Assembly: GCA_963797675.1 (NCBI GenBank)
Contig: CAWCQQ010000002.1
Span: 124,001 to 188,000, forward strand
Direction of reading: 5' to 3'
Source: DASQPR01 sp963797675
GTDB lineage: Bacteria > Actinomycetota > Actinomycetes > Mycobacteriales > Micromonosporaceae
Length of the DNA: 64,000 bases
Position 1 is the first letter of the stretch, and each line of letters opens with the position of its first letter. Under the pieces are notes generated by a model. That model saw only the letters and a program-made list of their open reading frames with translations. It had not been told where the DNA came from and made no database searches. Of this stretch, positions 36,489-46,381 are shown piece after piece. Made by a program: the position numbers and the translations under genes.

Positions 36489-38604
36489 GTGACCCTAGAC
36501 CTGACGCCGCCGGTGGCGAAGCGTGTCCCGTCCGAGCGCACGTTCCACGGCGACACCGTCGTCGACGAGTACGCGTGGATGGCGGCGAAGCTCGACGATC
36601 CGGACGCCTTGGACTATCTGAAGGCGGAGAACGCCTACGCGGAGGCGCGCACCGGGCACCTCGCCGGGCTGCGGGCCACGCTGTTCGGCGAGATCAAGCA
36701 GCGCACGCTGGAGACGGATCTGTCGGTGCCGGCGCGAAAGGGTTCGCACTGGTACTACACGCGCACGATCGAGGGCGAGCAGTACGGCATCCAGTGCCGC
36801 ATCGCTGCGTCCGGCGACGAACCACCGGTGACCGGCGACGGTAAGCCGCTGGACGGCGAGGAGATCCTGCTCGACGGAAACGCGCTGGCGGCCGGGCACG
36901 AATTCTTCGAGCTGGGCGTGTTCGACATCAGCCCGGACGGAAATTGGCTCGCCTACTCGGTCGACTTCGAGGGCGACGAGCGCTACACCGTGCACTTCAA
37001 GGACCTGCGTACGGGCGAGCTGCTGGACGAGGTGATCGCGGATACCGGCTACAGCACGGCCTGGTCGTACGACGCGGCCGCGTTCTTCTACGCGACGATG
37101 GACGAAGCGTGGCGGTCGGACAAGATCTGGCGGCACATCATCGGCACCGCATCCAGCGAGGATGTCGTCATCCTGAAGGAGGAGGACGAGCGCTTCAGCC
37201 TCGGCGTCGGGCTGACCCGGTCCGAGGAGTTCATCATCTTCGGCGCGTCCAGCAAGATCACGTCGGAATGCCGGTACGTCGCGTCCCACGAGCCGATGGC
37301 TCCGCTGCAGCTCATCGCGCCTCGCCGGGACGGCGTGGAATACCACGTCGAGCACCACCATGACCGGTTCCTGATCCTGCACAACGACGGCGCCGAGGAC
37401 TTCGCGCTGGCGTACACGCCGGTGGCTGCTCCGGGGGCGTGGATCCCGCTGATCGCCCATGAGCCCGGACGGCGCCTGACCGACATCGACGCGTTCGACC
37501 GCTATCTCGTCGTGTCGCTGCGGTCGGACGGGCTCACCGCGCTGCGGGTGATACCGGTGGACGGTTCGCCGTCGTTCGACCTCACGTTCCCCGAGCCGCT
37601 CTACACGGTCGGCATGGATGCGAACGAGGAGTTCTCCGCGTCGTCGATCCGGATCGCGTACACGTCGATGGTCACGCCGATGTCGATCTACGACTGCAAC
37701 CTGGCGACCGGCGAACTGACCCTCCGCAAGCGCAAGCCGGTACTGCCGGATGCCCTCGGGCGCGAATACCGGTCGGAGGATTACGAGCAGTTCCGGGCCT
37801 GGGCGACCGCGCCGGACGGTGTCGCAGGTGCCGATGTCGATCGTGGCCCGCCGAGGCACTCCCCGGGACGGGTCGGCGCCGTTCGTCCTGTACGGCTACG
37901 GGTCGTACGAGGCGTCGATCGACCCGTACTTCTCGATCGCCCGTCTCTCGCTGCTCGACCGCGGCGTGATCTTCGCGATCGCGCACATCCGCGGCGGTGG
38001 CGAGATGGGCCGCCAGTGGTACGAGCAGGGCAAGCTGCTCGCCAAGAAGAACACGTTCACCGACTTCATCGCGTGCGCGCGGCACGTCGTCGCAACCGGC
38101 TGGACCAGCGCCGATCGGCTGATCGTCCGCGGCGGCTCGGCCGGCGGCCTGCTCGTCGGCGCGGTCACGCACATGGCACCGGACGCGTTCGCCGGCGTCG
38201 TCGCCGAGGTGCCGTTCGTCGACGCGTTGACCACGATCCTCGACCCGTCGCTGCCGCTGACCGTGGTCGAGTGGGACGAATGGGGCAACCCGGTCGACGA
38301 TCCGGACGTGTACGCGTACATGAAGTCCTACACGCCGTACGAGAACATCGAGGACGTCGCCTATCCGGCGCAGCTCGTGATGACGTCGCTGAACGACACC
38401 CGCGTGCTCTACACCGAGCCGGCGAAGTGGGTAGCGCGCATGCGGGCGATTGCGCCGAGGACCGACATCGTGATGAAGACCGAGATGGGTGCCGGTCACG
38501 CCGGCCCGAGCGGGCGCTACGACTCGTGGCACGAGGAATCGTTCGTCCTGTCCTGGATCCTCGACCGTTTCGGGCTCGCCGGATCCGACCGAGACCTCGG
38601 CTGA
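36489..38604 (+). CDS. ptrB: S9A prolyl oligopeptidase family (oligopeptidase B-like), one frameshift
   Basis: About 705 residues from GTG 36489, eleven bases after fic. The beta-propeller N-terminal domain (TFHGDTVVDEYAWMAAKLDD, HEFFELGVFDISPDGNWLAY) is followed, after a break near 37822, by the hydrolase domain: FVLYGYGSYEASIDPYFSIA, AIAHIRGGGEMGRQWYEQGK, catalytic Ser in LIVRGGSAGGLLVGAVTHMA, Asp in SLNDTRVLYTEPAKW, His in GAGHAGPSGRYD. The sequence fits oligopeptidase B, cutting short peptides after basic residues in the cytoplasm. The break is probably an indel error. Confidence 0.88.
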
Positions 38605-38654
38605 TGTGACCGAGGCCTCGGCGAACTGACCGAGACCTCACCGGATCCGACCGA
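38579..38654 (+). repeat. Imperfect tandem repeats at the 3' end of the oligopeptidase gene
   Basis: CCGGATCCGACCGA occurs at 38579-38592 and again at 38641-38654. Between them lie three related copies of GACCGAGRCCTC at about 20-base spacing, one being the palindrome CCGAGGCCTCGG. The first copy encodes the last residues of the oligopeptidase, the others lie after its stop. This could be simple slippage or a binding site cluster. Confidence 0.6.
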
Positions 38655-38720
38655 CGGCCGGAAGCGTCGACTCGCTGACAGAGACTCGCCGCCGTACTGC
38701 CTCGCACTTAGGCTGCGAAC

Positions 38721-39536
38721 ATGACCTTGCCGGTATCACAACAGCAGCAGCAGTTACCCGCCAGCGCCACGAACCGCATCCAGGGCTCGCAGCAGGGCGG
38801 AAAGCAGTTCTTCACGTCCGATCTGTCGGTCAACGAGTTCGTGCTGACCGAGCAGGCCGGCTTCGAGCCGATCGGCATGGTCGTCGGCACGTGCTTCTAT
38901 CACGTCGGCATCCAGCCCTCGCGGTGGAGCGTCAGCCAGGAGCTGACCGTGCTCAGCCAGGCGATGTACAACTGCCGCGAACTCGCGATGGCCCGGATGG
39001 AGGCCGAGGCGGACGCGCTCGGCGCCGACGGCGTGATCGGCGTACAACTGCGCTCGGTGGGCTACATGTTCTCCGGCGACGTCCTCGAGTTTCTCGCCAT
39101 CGGGACAGCGGTGAAGGCGACCGACGGCAAGTCCTACCGGACCGCGGCCGGGCGCCCGTTCACGTCACACCTGTCCGGCCAGGACTTCTACACGCTGCTG
39201 CACCACGGCTGGCTGCCTCGATCGATGGTGCTCGGCACATGCGTCTACCACATCGCGCACATGACCTTCCGCCAGATGCTGGCGCAGGCGGGTCAGAACA
39301 TGGAGATGACGCTGTTCAGCCAGGCGGCGTACGACGCTCGGGAGATCGCGATGGCCCGCATGCAGTACGAAGGGCAGCAGGTCGGCGCGGACGGCGTGGT
39401 CGGCGTCTCGGTCACCGAGAATGCGTGGGCGTGGGGCGAGCACGCGATCGAGTTCTTCGCGCTCGGCACCGCGGTCAGCCGGATCCACCCGGATGCCGAG
39501 CCGATGAAGCCGACCCTCGTGATGCCCCTGACGTAG
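38721..39536 (+). CDS. Tandem YbjQ-like (heavy-metal-binding domain) protein
   Basis: 271 residues. After a Gln-rich head (PVSQQQQQLPASA) come two copies of one domain: first QAGFEPIGMVVGTCFYHVGI, ELTVLSQAMYNCRELAMARM, GADGVIGVQLRS; second HHGWLPRSMVLGTCVYHIAH, EMTLFSQAAYDAREIAMARM, GADGVVGVSVTE. The pattern matches the YbjQ/UPF0145 family, annotated as putative heavy-metal-binding, which forms pentameric rings. The function is unproven. The internal duplication is clear by eye. Separate from neighbours on both sides. Confidence 0.78.
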   Translation: MTLPVSQQQQQLPASATNRIQGSQQGGKQFFTSDLSVNEFVLTEQAGFEPIGMVVGTCFYHVGIQPSRWSVSQELTVLSQAMYNCRELAMARMEAEADALGADGVIGVQLRSVGYMFSGDVLEFLAIGTAVKATDGKSYRTAAGRPFTSHLSGQDFYTLLHHGWLPRSMVLGTCVYHIAHMTFRQMLAQAGQNMEMTLFSQAAYDAREIAMARMQYEGQQVGADGVVGVSVTENAWAWGEHAIEFFALGTAVSRIHPDAEPMKPTLVMPLT

Positions 39537-39612
39537 GACGCAGTGTGACGCCGGCCCGGGATGACCGGGCCAGCGTGGCGCTCCCGGACAGCCTTGACAT
39601 ACTGGTCGGGCT

Positions 39613-40959
39613 GTGAGAGACGACGATCCTGCCGGCGCCGGCGTATACCCCTACGAGGCCCCCGCATCCGAAGAGCTGTACGACCGCGCCAAGGCCATCG
39701 TGCCCGGCGGGGTGAACTCGCCTGTCCGCGCGTTCCGAGCCGTCGGCGGCACGCCCCGGTTCATGGTCAGCGGCGAGGGCTGCTGGCTGACCGACGCGGA
39801 CGGCCGGCGCTATGTCGACCTGGTCTGCTCGTGGGGCCCGCTGATCCTCGGGCACGCGCATCCGGCCGTGGTGGAGGCGATCACCGTAGCCGCGGGCAAG
39901 GGCACCAGCTTCGGGACTCCGACGCCGGGTGAGGTCGACCTGGCCGAGATGATCGTCGCCCGTACGCCGGTCGAAGCGGTCCGTCTCGTCAACTCCGGTA
40001 CCGAAGCGACGATGTCGGCGATCCGGCTTGCCCGGGGTTTCACCGGCCGTACCAAGATCGTGAAGTTCGCGGGCTGCTACCACGGGCACGTGGATGCGCT
40101 GCTCGTATCCGCCGGATCCGGTGTCGCGACGCTCGGGCTGCCCGATTCGCCCGGTGTCACCGGTGCCGCCGCGAGCGAGACGATCGTGGTGCCGTACAAC
40201 GACGTGGCCGCGGTTGAAGCGGCATTCGCGGCCAACGGCGAGGACATCGCCGCGATCATTACCGAGGCCGCTGCCGGCAACATGGGCGTGGTCGCGCCGC
40301 GAGACGGGTTCAACGCCGCCATCGCCGAGATCGCCCACCGGCATGGCGCGCTGCTGATCGTCGACGAGGTGATGACCGGGTTCCGGGTCTCCGCCGGCGG
40401 GTGGGCCGGCCTCGAACCGGTCGACGCGGATCTCTACACGTTCGGCAAGGTGATGGGCGGCGGATTGCCGGCGGCGGCGTTCGGCGGCCGACGCGAGATC
40501 ATGGACCGGCTCGCACCCTCCGGGCCGGTCTACCAAGCCGGTACGCTCTCCGGCAACCCGCTGGCCTGCGCCGCCGGCCTCGCCACGCTGCGGCTCGCGA
40601 CCCCCGAGGTCTACGTACGCCTGACGAAGAACGCCGCGATGGTCTCCACGCTCGCGACCGAGGCGCTGGCCGAAGCCGGCGTACCGCACCGGCTCTCCAC
40701 GGCCGGCAGCATGTTCTCGATCTTCTTTACCGATCGTGACGTGCGCAACTATGACGACGCGAAGACGCAGGATGTGGCGCCGTACCGCGCGTTCTTCCAC
40801 GCGATGCTCGCCGGCGGTGTCTACCTGCCGCCGAGTGCGTTCGAATCCTGGTTCGTCTCGGCTGCGATCGACGACGAAGCGATGAATCGGATCGCCGCAA
40901 CGCTGCCGGTCGCGGCACGCGCGGCGGCGGCAGCGGTGGGGGGCGAGCAGCATGACTGA
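39613..40959 (+). CDS. hemL: Glutamate-1-semialdehyde 2,1-aminomutase
   Basis: 448 residues from GTG 39613, complete. Class III aminotransferase fold with HemL-specific blocks: AKAIVPGGVNSPVRAFRAVG, VRLVNSGTEATMSAIRLARG, KFAGCYHGHVDALLVSAGSG, LIVDEVMTGFRVSAGG and the PLP-lysine segment LYTFGKVMGGGLPAAAFGGR. It converts glutamate-1-semialdehyde to 5-aminolevulinate, the C5 entry to heme. It overlaps the next gene by eight bases and starts a heme/cytochrome c cluster that fits its product. Confidence 0.96.
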   Translation: MRDDDPAGAGVYPYEAPASEELYDRAKAIVPGGVNSPVRAFRAVGGTPRFMVSGEGCWLTDADGRRYVDLVCSWGPLILGHAHPAVVEAITVAAGKGTSFGTPTPGEVDLAEMIVARTPVEAVRLVNSGTEATMSAIRLARGFTGRTKIVKFAGCYHGHVDALLVSAGSGVATLGLPDSPGVTGAAASETIVVPYNDVAAVEAAFAANGEDIAAIITEAAAGNMGVVAPRDGFNAAIAEIAHRHGALLIVDEVMTGFRVSAGGWAGLEPVDADLYTFGKVMGGGLPAAAFGGRREIMDRLAPSGPVYQAGTLSGNPLACAAGLATLRLATPEVYVRLTKNAAMVSTLATEALAEAGVPHRLSTAGSMFSIFFTDRDVRNYDDAKTQDVAPYRAFFHAMLAGGVYLPPSAFESWFVSAAIDDEAMNRIAATLPVAARAAAAAVGGEQHD

Positions 40960-41605
40960 GCCGACGACGATCGTGCACATGTTGCGGCACGGCGAAGTCT
41001 TCAATCCGGACCGAATCTTGTACGGCCGACTGCCCGGCTTCAGGCTCTCCGAGCTGGGCGTACAGATGGCGAAGGCGGGTGCCGCCTACCTTTCCGGGCA
41101 CGACGTGACCTATCTCGTCGCCAGCCCGCTGGAACGGGCCCAGCAGACCGCCGAACCGTTCGCCGCCGAGTTCGGCCTACCGACCGCGGTCGACGACAAC
41201 CTGATCGAGAGCGCGAATTTCTTCGAAGGCAAGCGCTTCTCGGTCGGCGACGGTGCGTTGCGTGATCCGAAGAACTGGTGGGTCCTGCGCGATCCGCTGA
41301 CGCCGTCCTGGGGCGAGCCGTACACCGAGATCGCCCGGCGGATGTTCACCGCGCTGCAGTCCGCCCGCGAGCGCGCCGAAGGCCACGAGGCGGTCTGCGT
41401 CTCGCACCAGCTGCCGATCTGGATCCTTCGCCGGTTCGTCGAGAAGCAGCGGCTCTGGCACGATCCGCGCAAGCGCCAGTGCGGCCTTGCGAGCTTCACG
41501 TCGTTCCACTTCACCGGCACTCGTGTCACCGGCATCATGTACGCCGAGCCGGCCGCCCACCTCGTCGCCCAATCCGCGTCCGCGAAGACCGCGAAGGGCG
41601 CCTGA
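40952..41605 (+). CDS. Histidine phosphatase superfamily protein
   Basis: 217 residues; start overlaps the end of hemL. Phosphoglycerate-mutase-like signature HMLRHGEVFNPDRILYGRLP with the nucleophile in RHGE; further conserved points are VASPLERAQQTAEPFAAEFG and VCVSHQLPIWILRRFVE. The same gene sits between hemL and the ccs genes in other actinomycetes as I recall, but its substrate is not known to me. No frame break. Confidence 0.87.
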   Translation: MTEPTTIVHMLRHGEVFNPDRILYGRLPGFRLSELGVQMAKAGAAYLSGHDVTYLVASPLERAQQTAEPFAAEFGLPTAVDDNLIESANFFEGKRFSVGDGALRDPKNWWVLRDPLTPSWGEPYTEIARRMFTALQSARERAEGHEAVCVSHQLPIWILRRFVEKQRLWHDPRKRQCGLASFTSFHFTGTRVTGIMYAEPAAHLVAQSASAKTAKGA

Positions 41606-41610
41606 TTGTC

Positions 41611-42145
41611 ATGCAACGCCGTCTCGCCCTCGCCCTCGGCCTGATTGCCGCGCTGGCAATGGCCGCCTGCGGTCCGAACGCCGGCGCCACCGTGTCCGGC
41701 TCGACGACGGCGTTCTCTCGTCCGGCCACCGGGTTGCGGCGCCCGCCGTGAACCGAGCCGTTGCTCGGCGGCGGCACATTCGACCTGGCATCCGAACGCG
41801 GCCACGTGGTCGTGATGAACTTCTGGGGATCGTGGTGCGGGCCGTGCCGCGCCGAGGCGGCCGACCTGGAGAGCGCGTACAAGGCGAGCGGCGTCGTGTT
41901 CATCGGCGTCAACGTCGAGGATCAGCAGGACGCGGCCAGCGCGTTCATCTCCGCGCACGGCATCACATATCCCAGCATCTTCGATCCGGCCGGCCACGTC
42001 ATGCTGGCGTTCGCGCAGGTCCCGCCGACGCGATGTGCCATCGACTCTGGTGATCGACGCGGCCGGGAAGATCGCGTCGCTCCACCTGGCGCCGATCTCC
42101 ACGGCCGACTTGACCGCGATGATCAAGGCGGCGCAGACCACATGA
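41611..42145 (+). CDS. TlpA/ResA-like membrane-anchored thioredoxin, two frame breaks
   Basis: Lipoprotein-type signal MQRRLALALGLIAALAMAAC, then a break near 41750 and the thioredoxin fold: VVVMNFWGSWCGPCRAEAAD with active site CGPC, VVFIGVNVEDQQDAASAFIS, and after a second break near 42030 VPSTLVIDAAGKIASLHLAP. It ends with ATGA overlapping ccdA. The role is reduction of apocytochrome c heme-binding cysteines outside the membrane, fed by CcdA. Length about 175 residues, normal for ResA/TlpA. Confidence 0.88.
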
Positions 42146-42912
42146 GTTTCGCCAGCGTCGCCGCTTCCGGCCCGATCGTGCTCGCGATCGGCGCTGCGGC
42201 CACGGCCGGGCTGGTCAGCTTCCTGTCGCCGTGCGTGCTGCCGCTCGTACCCGGATATCTGTCGTATATGACCGGCCTGGCCGGTGCGGACCTGGACTCG
42301 GCGACGGACGGTGACAACCCGCAGCGTGCTCGCATGGTCGGCCGGATCATGACCGGCACGCTGCTGTTCATCGCCGGCTTCACGGTCTTCTTCACGCTGA
42401 CCGCGTGGCGGTTGCGAATCTCGGCCGGTCGCTGGCCTGGCACCAGCGCACCGTCGAGGTCGATCGGTGGCGTGGTGGTGATCGTGCTGGGTGCCGCGTT
42501 CCTCGGGCTGATCCCCGGGATGCAGCGCGAATGGCGGATCCGGAAGCTGCCGTCCGCCGGTCTGCTGGGCGCGCCGGTGCTGGGCGCGGTGTTCGCGGTC
42601 TCGTGGGTGCCGTGCATCGGCCCGACGCTCGGTACCGTCTTGATGATGTCGTACGTCAGCGGTCAGACCGGGCGTGCGGTGATGCTGGCGGCGGCGTACT
42701 GCTTGGGGCTCGGGCTTCCGTTCTTGATTTTCGGCCTCGGCTTCCGGCGCCTGATCGGCGTGTTCCGGGCGATCCGTCGCAACAGCCGGTGGGTGACCCG
42801 GATCGGTGGAGCGCTGCTGGTCGTGATCGGTCTCGCGCTGGTCTTCGGCGAATGGATGCCGTTCATGGATTGGCTGCGTGTGACGTTCGGCGTCGGAGGT
42901 GCGGGGATCTGA
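42142..42912 (+). CDS. ccdA: Cytochrome c biogenesis protein CcdA, two compensating frame breaks
   Basis: About 256 residues with six TM helices. The paired redox cysteines are in VSFLSPCVLPLVPGYLSYMT and FAVSWVPCIGPTLGTVLMMS. Between about 42405 and 42465 the frame differs: the alternative frame restores the expected VAVANLGRSLAWHQRTVEV, so two nearby indels cancel each other. CcdA carries electrons from cytoplasmic thioredoxin to the TlpA-like protein. Coupled by ATGA upstream and TGATG downstream. Confidence 0.9.
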   Translation: MSFASVAASGPIVLAIGAAATAGLVSFLSPCVLPLVPGYLSYMTGLAGADLDSATDGDNPQRARMVGRIMTGTLLFIAGFTVFFTLTAWRLRISAGRWPGTSAPSRSIGGVVVIVLGAAFLGLIPGMQREWRIRKLPSAGLLGAPVLGAVFAVSWVPCIGPTLGTVLMMSYVSGQTGRAVMLAAAYCLGLGLPFLIFGLGFRRLIGVFRAIRRNSRWVTRIGGALLVVIGLALVFGEWMPFMDWLRVTFGVGGAGI

Positions 42913-44686
42913 TGTCGCAGATCGAAGCGTCCCGCGTCCCATCCGAACCGTCCGACGCGGCCGAGCCGGACGAGGTACTCGAACCAGATTGGACCGTCAC
43001 CCAGGACCGGGTCGAGCCGTCGTTCAAGCGCGGCGGATCCTGGCTCGTCACCGTGGCGCGGCGGTTCTGGCGCTGGCTGACCAGCATGCGCACCGCGCTC
43101 ATCCTGCTGTTCCTGCTCGCGCTCGCGGCCATCCCGGGCTCGTTGATCCCGCAGGTGAAGGTCAGTCCGGAGGCGGTCATCGGACTACTTCCAGAAGCAC
43201 CCGACGCTCGCGCCGCTGATCAACGATGTCGGCGGCTTCGCGGTGTTCGCGTCGCCCTGGTTCTCCGCGATCTACCTGCTGCTGTTCATCTCGCTCGTGG
43301 GCTGCCTGTTCCCTCGCCTGCGCGTCTACTACCAGGCACTTCGCCGGGTGCCGCCGGATGCGCCGGCGCGACTGCAGCGGATGCCGGTCACGGCGTCGTC
43401 GCTGGCGTTCGCGTCTCCGCCGGCCGAGGCCGCCGCGCGGTGAGGGCCGTGTTGCGGTCGCGCCGCTATCGCACGGTGGTCCGCACGCACGACGACGGGA
43501 CGGTCACGGTCTCCGCCGAGAAGGGCTACCTCAAGGAAGCCGGCAACCTGCTCTTCCACTTCTCGCTGATGTCGCTGCTGGTCGGGGTCGCGTTCGGATC
43601 CTGGTACGGCTGGCATGCCGATCGACTTCTCGTCGAGGGAACCACGTTCTGCAGTTCGCCGGTCGTGTTCAACGACTACAGCCCGGGCGCCCGGGTGGAC
43701 GCCGCCGATCTGGCACCGTTCTGCCTCACGCTGAACTCGTTCAACGCGTCGTACACGTCGAGCGGCGAGCCGTCGCACTTCGCGGCGAACACGACGTACA
43801 CCCAGGGGCGGTCGGCGACGGCACCGACGACGGCGTACACGATCGAGGTCAACGCGCCGCTGCGGTTGCCGCGCGCGAACGTCTACCTGGTCGGGCACGG
43901 GTACGCGCCGATCCTGAAATTCACCGACCAGTACGGCAAGACCGAGACGATCACGTCGCCGTTCCTGCCGGCCGATGCCGCCGACACCTCGACCGGCGTG
44001 GCCACCTTCCCGGACCTGAACATCGATCCGGCGACCGGCACGAATACCGATCCGACGACGTACGCGAAGCAGCAGATCGGGTTCGAAGGTACGTTCGTGC
44101 CGACGGTCAGCGGCGATGCTGCGACATCGGTGTTCCCGGCCGCGAACAACCCGGAGATCTTCCTGACGCCGTACATCGGTGACCTCGGGCTGGACAACGG
44201 CGTGGCGCACTCGGTCTACACGCTGAACCAGGCGGAGATCGACTCCGGCGCGTTGAAGCAGTTCAGCATGGACGACGGGCGGCCGATCGCGCTGAAGCCC
44301 GGGCGAGTCGAAGAAGCTCGCGGACGGCTCCACGATCGAGTTCGTCGGCACGCGGCAGTGGGTCTCGCTCGCGATCCGCTACGACCCGGGTGAGAAGGTC
44401 GTGCTCGTGGGTGCGCTGTTGCTCGTACTCGGGCTGGTCGGGTCGCTGACCGGTCGCCGTCGGCGAGTGTGGTTCCGGCTCGCACCCGGCGGACTCCGGC
44501 GGGTCGGTCGGCGCCGCCGGCGGCCTTGCCCGCGCCGAATATGCCAGCTTCCCGGATGAGTTCGATGCAATCGTCACTGCGGCCACGCAGTCAACGGATG
44601 GCCCTCCCGCAACGGACGGCCGTCTCGGACCGGATGGCCCTCTCGGATCGGAAGGCAGGAACGCCCATGGCAAATCTGTCCCATAG
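42912..44686 (+). CDS. resB: ResB/Ccs1 heme-handling cytochrome c biogenesis protein, about four frame breaks
   Basis: About 590 residues when frames are joined near 43185, 43440, 44305 and 44490. TM segments: MRTALILLFLLALAAIPGSL, WFSAIYLLLFISLVGCLFPR, NLLFHFSLMSLLVGVAFGSW and VVLVGALLLVLGLVGSLTGR, with a large extracytoplasmic domain between the last two (VFNDYSPGARVDAADLAPFC). The layout matches ResB of system II cytochrome c maturation, which works with CcsA/CcsB. A hydrophilic Asp/Gly-rich tail ends at TAG 44684-44686, overlapping the ccsB start. Confidence 0.87.
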
Positions 44687-45721
44687 CCTCCTCTTCATCG
44701 CGATCCTCGGTTACCTCTTCGCGATGATGTGTTACGCCGCCGAGTACGCGTTCGGTGCCCGTGGAGCGGTCGCCCGGGTCGCCGGCCGTACGGACGTCCG
44801 GTGCTGGTCGCGGCCGGTGCCGTCGACTCGTCGCCCCCGGTATCGCTGGTCGACGCCGATCTGATCGAGTTGGACTCGGATTCGGATTTGACCTCGGCGT
44901 CGGCCTCGGCCTCGGGTGAAACTTCGCCCGACCGCCTGGCCGGTTGGGCGCCGATCGCCGGCCGGATCGCGCTGGTGCTCACCGTCGTCGGCCTGGTCGC
45001 GCACGTCGGATGCATGGTCACGCGTGGTCTCGCGGCGCACCGGGTGCCGTGGGGCAACATGTACGAGTTCATCATCGCGGTCACGCTGGTCGCCTCGATC
45101 GCGTGGATGGCGCTGGTCACCCGCCGCCCGTCGATCCGGCCGCTCGGGCTGTTCGTGACGGGCGTACTCGTGGTGCTGCTCGGACTCGACGAGACCGTGC
45201 TCTACACGAAGGTTTCGCCGCTCGTACCGGCGCTGAACTCGTACTGGCTGAAGATTCACGTGACGCTCGCGATCACCGCATCGGGCGTGCTGATGCTCGG
45301 CTTCTGCGCCGCGGTGCTGCACCTGATCCGGGCCGGTTACGAGAAGCGTACGGCCGACGAGTCGGTGATCGGCTTCCCGTACACGCTCGGCGAGCGGCTG
45401 CAGCCGGCCGACAGCCTGGAGCGTCTCACGTTCCGGATCCACGCGTTCGCCTTCCCGATTTGGACGCTCGCGATCATCTGCGGTGCGATCTGGGCCGAAG
45501 CTGCGTGGGGCCGCTACTGGGGCTGGGATCCGAAGGAGACCTGGGCCTTCATCGCGTGGGTCGCGTACGCGTGCTACCTGCATGCACGAGCCACCCCCAG
45601 CGTTCGCCGAACTGCGGCAAGCTGGCTGGCCGTCCTGGGTTGGGGCACCATGATGATGAACCTGTTCATCGTCAACATCTTCATCACGGGCCTGCACTCC
45701 TACGCCGGAGTCAGCAAGTAG
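44667..45721 (+). CDS. ccsB: Cytochrome c synthase subunit CcsA/CcsB (WWD domain), one frameshift
   Basis: About 350 residues from ATG 44667, overlapping the resB stop. First TM SLLFIAILGYLFAMMCYAAE, then a frame break near 44805 and a low-complexity acidic loop (DLIELDSDSDLTSASASASG). The heme-binding WWD motif is WGRYWGWDPKETWAFIAWVA; flanking histidines occur in VPWGNMYEFI context, IHVTLAITAS and RIHAFAFPIW. With ResB it ligates heme to CxxCH sites outside the membrane. The stop codon adjoins the first of two hairpin elements. Confidence 0.92.
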
Positions 45722-45722
45722 G

Positions 45723-45772
45723 TGATCGTGCGGGTTTTGGGTAGCTGATGGTGCCCAAAACCCACACGATCA
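45723..45772 (+). repeat. Left copy of an inverted hairpin element flanking the DUF559 gene
   Basis: TGATCGTGCGGGTTTTGGG (45723-45741) pairs with CCCAAAACCCACACGATCA (45754-45772), one mismatch in 19, around the loop tagctgatggtg. The reverse complement of the element at 46303-46353 aligns along its whole length, sharing GGGTAGCTG at the loop and CCACACGATCA at the end. It starts one base after the ccsB stop and could also act as its terminator. Confidence 0.88.
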
Positions 45773-46305
45773 ACTCCGAGGTTATGGCTCCGGCTCGATC
45801 GGTCGTCGATGCGGCATGCTGGGCGCACCACGATGATCGCGCTCGGGCGATCGTCGCGGCGGCGTTTCAGCAGCGACTTGTCCTTCTCGACGAGGTTCGC
45901 GCAGTGCTCGACCGACGCCTACGGATACCTCGGCATCGTCTGATCGTCGAGGCCGCCGCGGATGCCGCCGGTGGATCCGAGTCCATCTCCGAACTCGACT
46001 TCCTGCGACTGTGCAAGTCTGGCAAGCTCCCGGTGCCGACGCGGCAGGCGGTAGTCGTCGATGCCAGCGGGCGTTCGCGCTACCGGGATGTTTTCTTCGA
46101 GGAGTGGCGGCTACACGTCGAGATCGACGGCTCGCAGCACATGGACGTGGCCAATTGGTGGGCTGACATGCAGCGTCAGAACGAGATGTGGACCCCCGGA
46201 GATCGCGTACTGCGTTTCCCGGCATGGGCGATCCGCAACGATCCGCAGCGGGTGATCCGCCAGATCCGCAACGCCCTCTTGGCGGCCGGATGGCGACCAC
46301 GTTGA
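45748..46305 (+). CDS. DUF559 (Vsr/restriction-endonuclease-like) protein, N-terminally short
   Basis: 185 residues if read from the ATG at 45748, which lies inside the left hairpin; the next in-frame ATG is at 45784. The C-terminal DUF559 nuclease core is intact: ESISELDFLRLCKSGKLPVP, RYRDVFFEEWRLHVEIDGSQ followed by HMD, then RVLRFPAWAIRNDPQRVIRQ. Full-length relatives I know carry about 100 more N-terminal residues before the APARSVVDAACWA-like segment; here that part is replaced by the hairpin. Its stop codon TGA forms the first bases of the right hairpin. DUF559 belongs to the PD-(D/E)xK/Vsr nuclease group; the biological role is unknown. Confidence 0.75.
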   Translation: MVPKTHTINSEVMAPARSVVDAACWAHHDDRARAIVAAAFQQRLVLLDEVRAVLDRRLRIPRHRLIVEAAADAAGGSESISELDFLRLCKSGKLPVPTRQAVVVDASGRSRYRDVFFEEWRLHVEIDGSQHMDVANWWADMQRQNEMWTPGDRVLRFPAWAIRNDPQRVIRQIRNALLAAGWRPR

Positions 46306-46353
46306 TCGTGTGGAGTTCGGGTCGTCACAGCTACCCGAAGTCCACACGCTTCA
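46303..46353 (-). repeat. Right copy of the inverted hairpin element flanking the DUF559 gene
   Basis: On the plus strand GTGTGGAGTTCGGGT (46308-46322) pairs with ACCCGAAGTCCACAC (46333-46347), one mismatch in 15, around cgtcacagct. Read on the minus strand it has the same order of landmarks as the left copy (TGA, GTGTGG, CGGGTAGCTG, CCACACGATCA). The two copies are in opposite orientation and start exactly at the edges of the DUF559 reading frame. Confidence 0.85.
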
Positions 46354-46381
46354 CCGATGAGCGACGAGTAGCGTCGCAAGG

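Noticed and set aside
45723..45772. An ordinary ccsB terminator only
   Set aside because: It may terminate ccsB, but a second copy in opposite orientation exactly at the other end of the DUF559 gene needs a further explanation.
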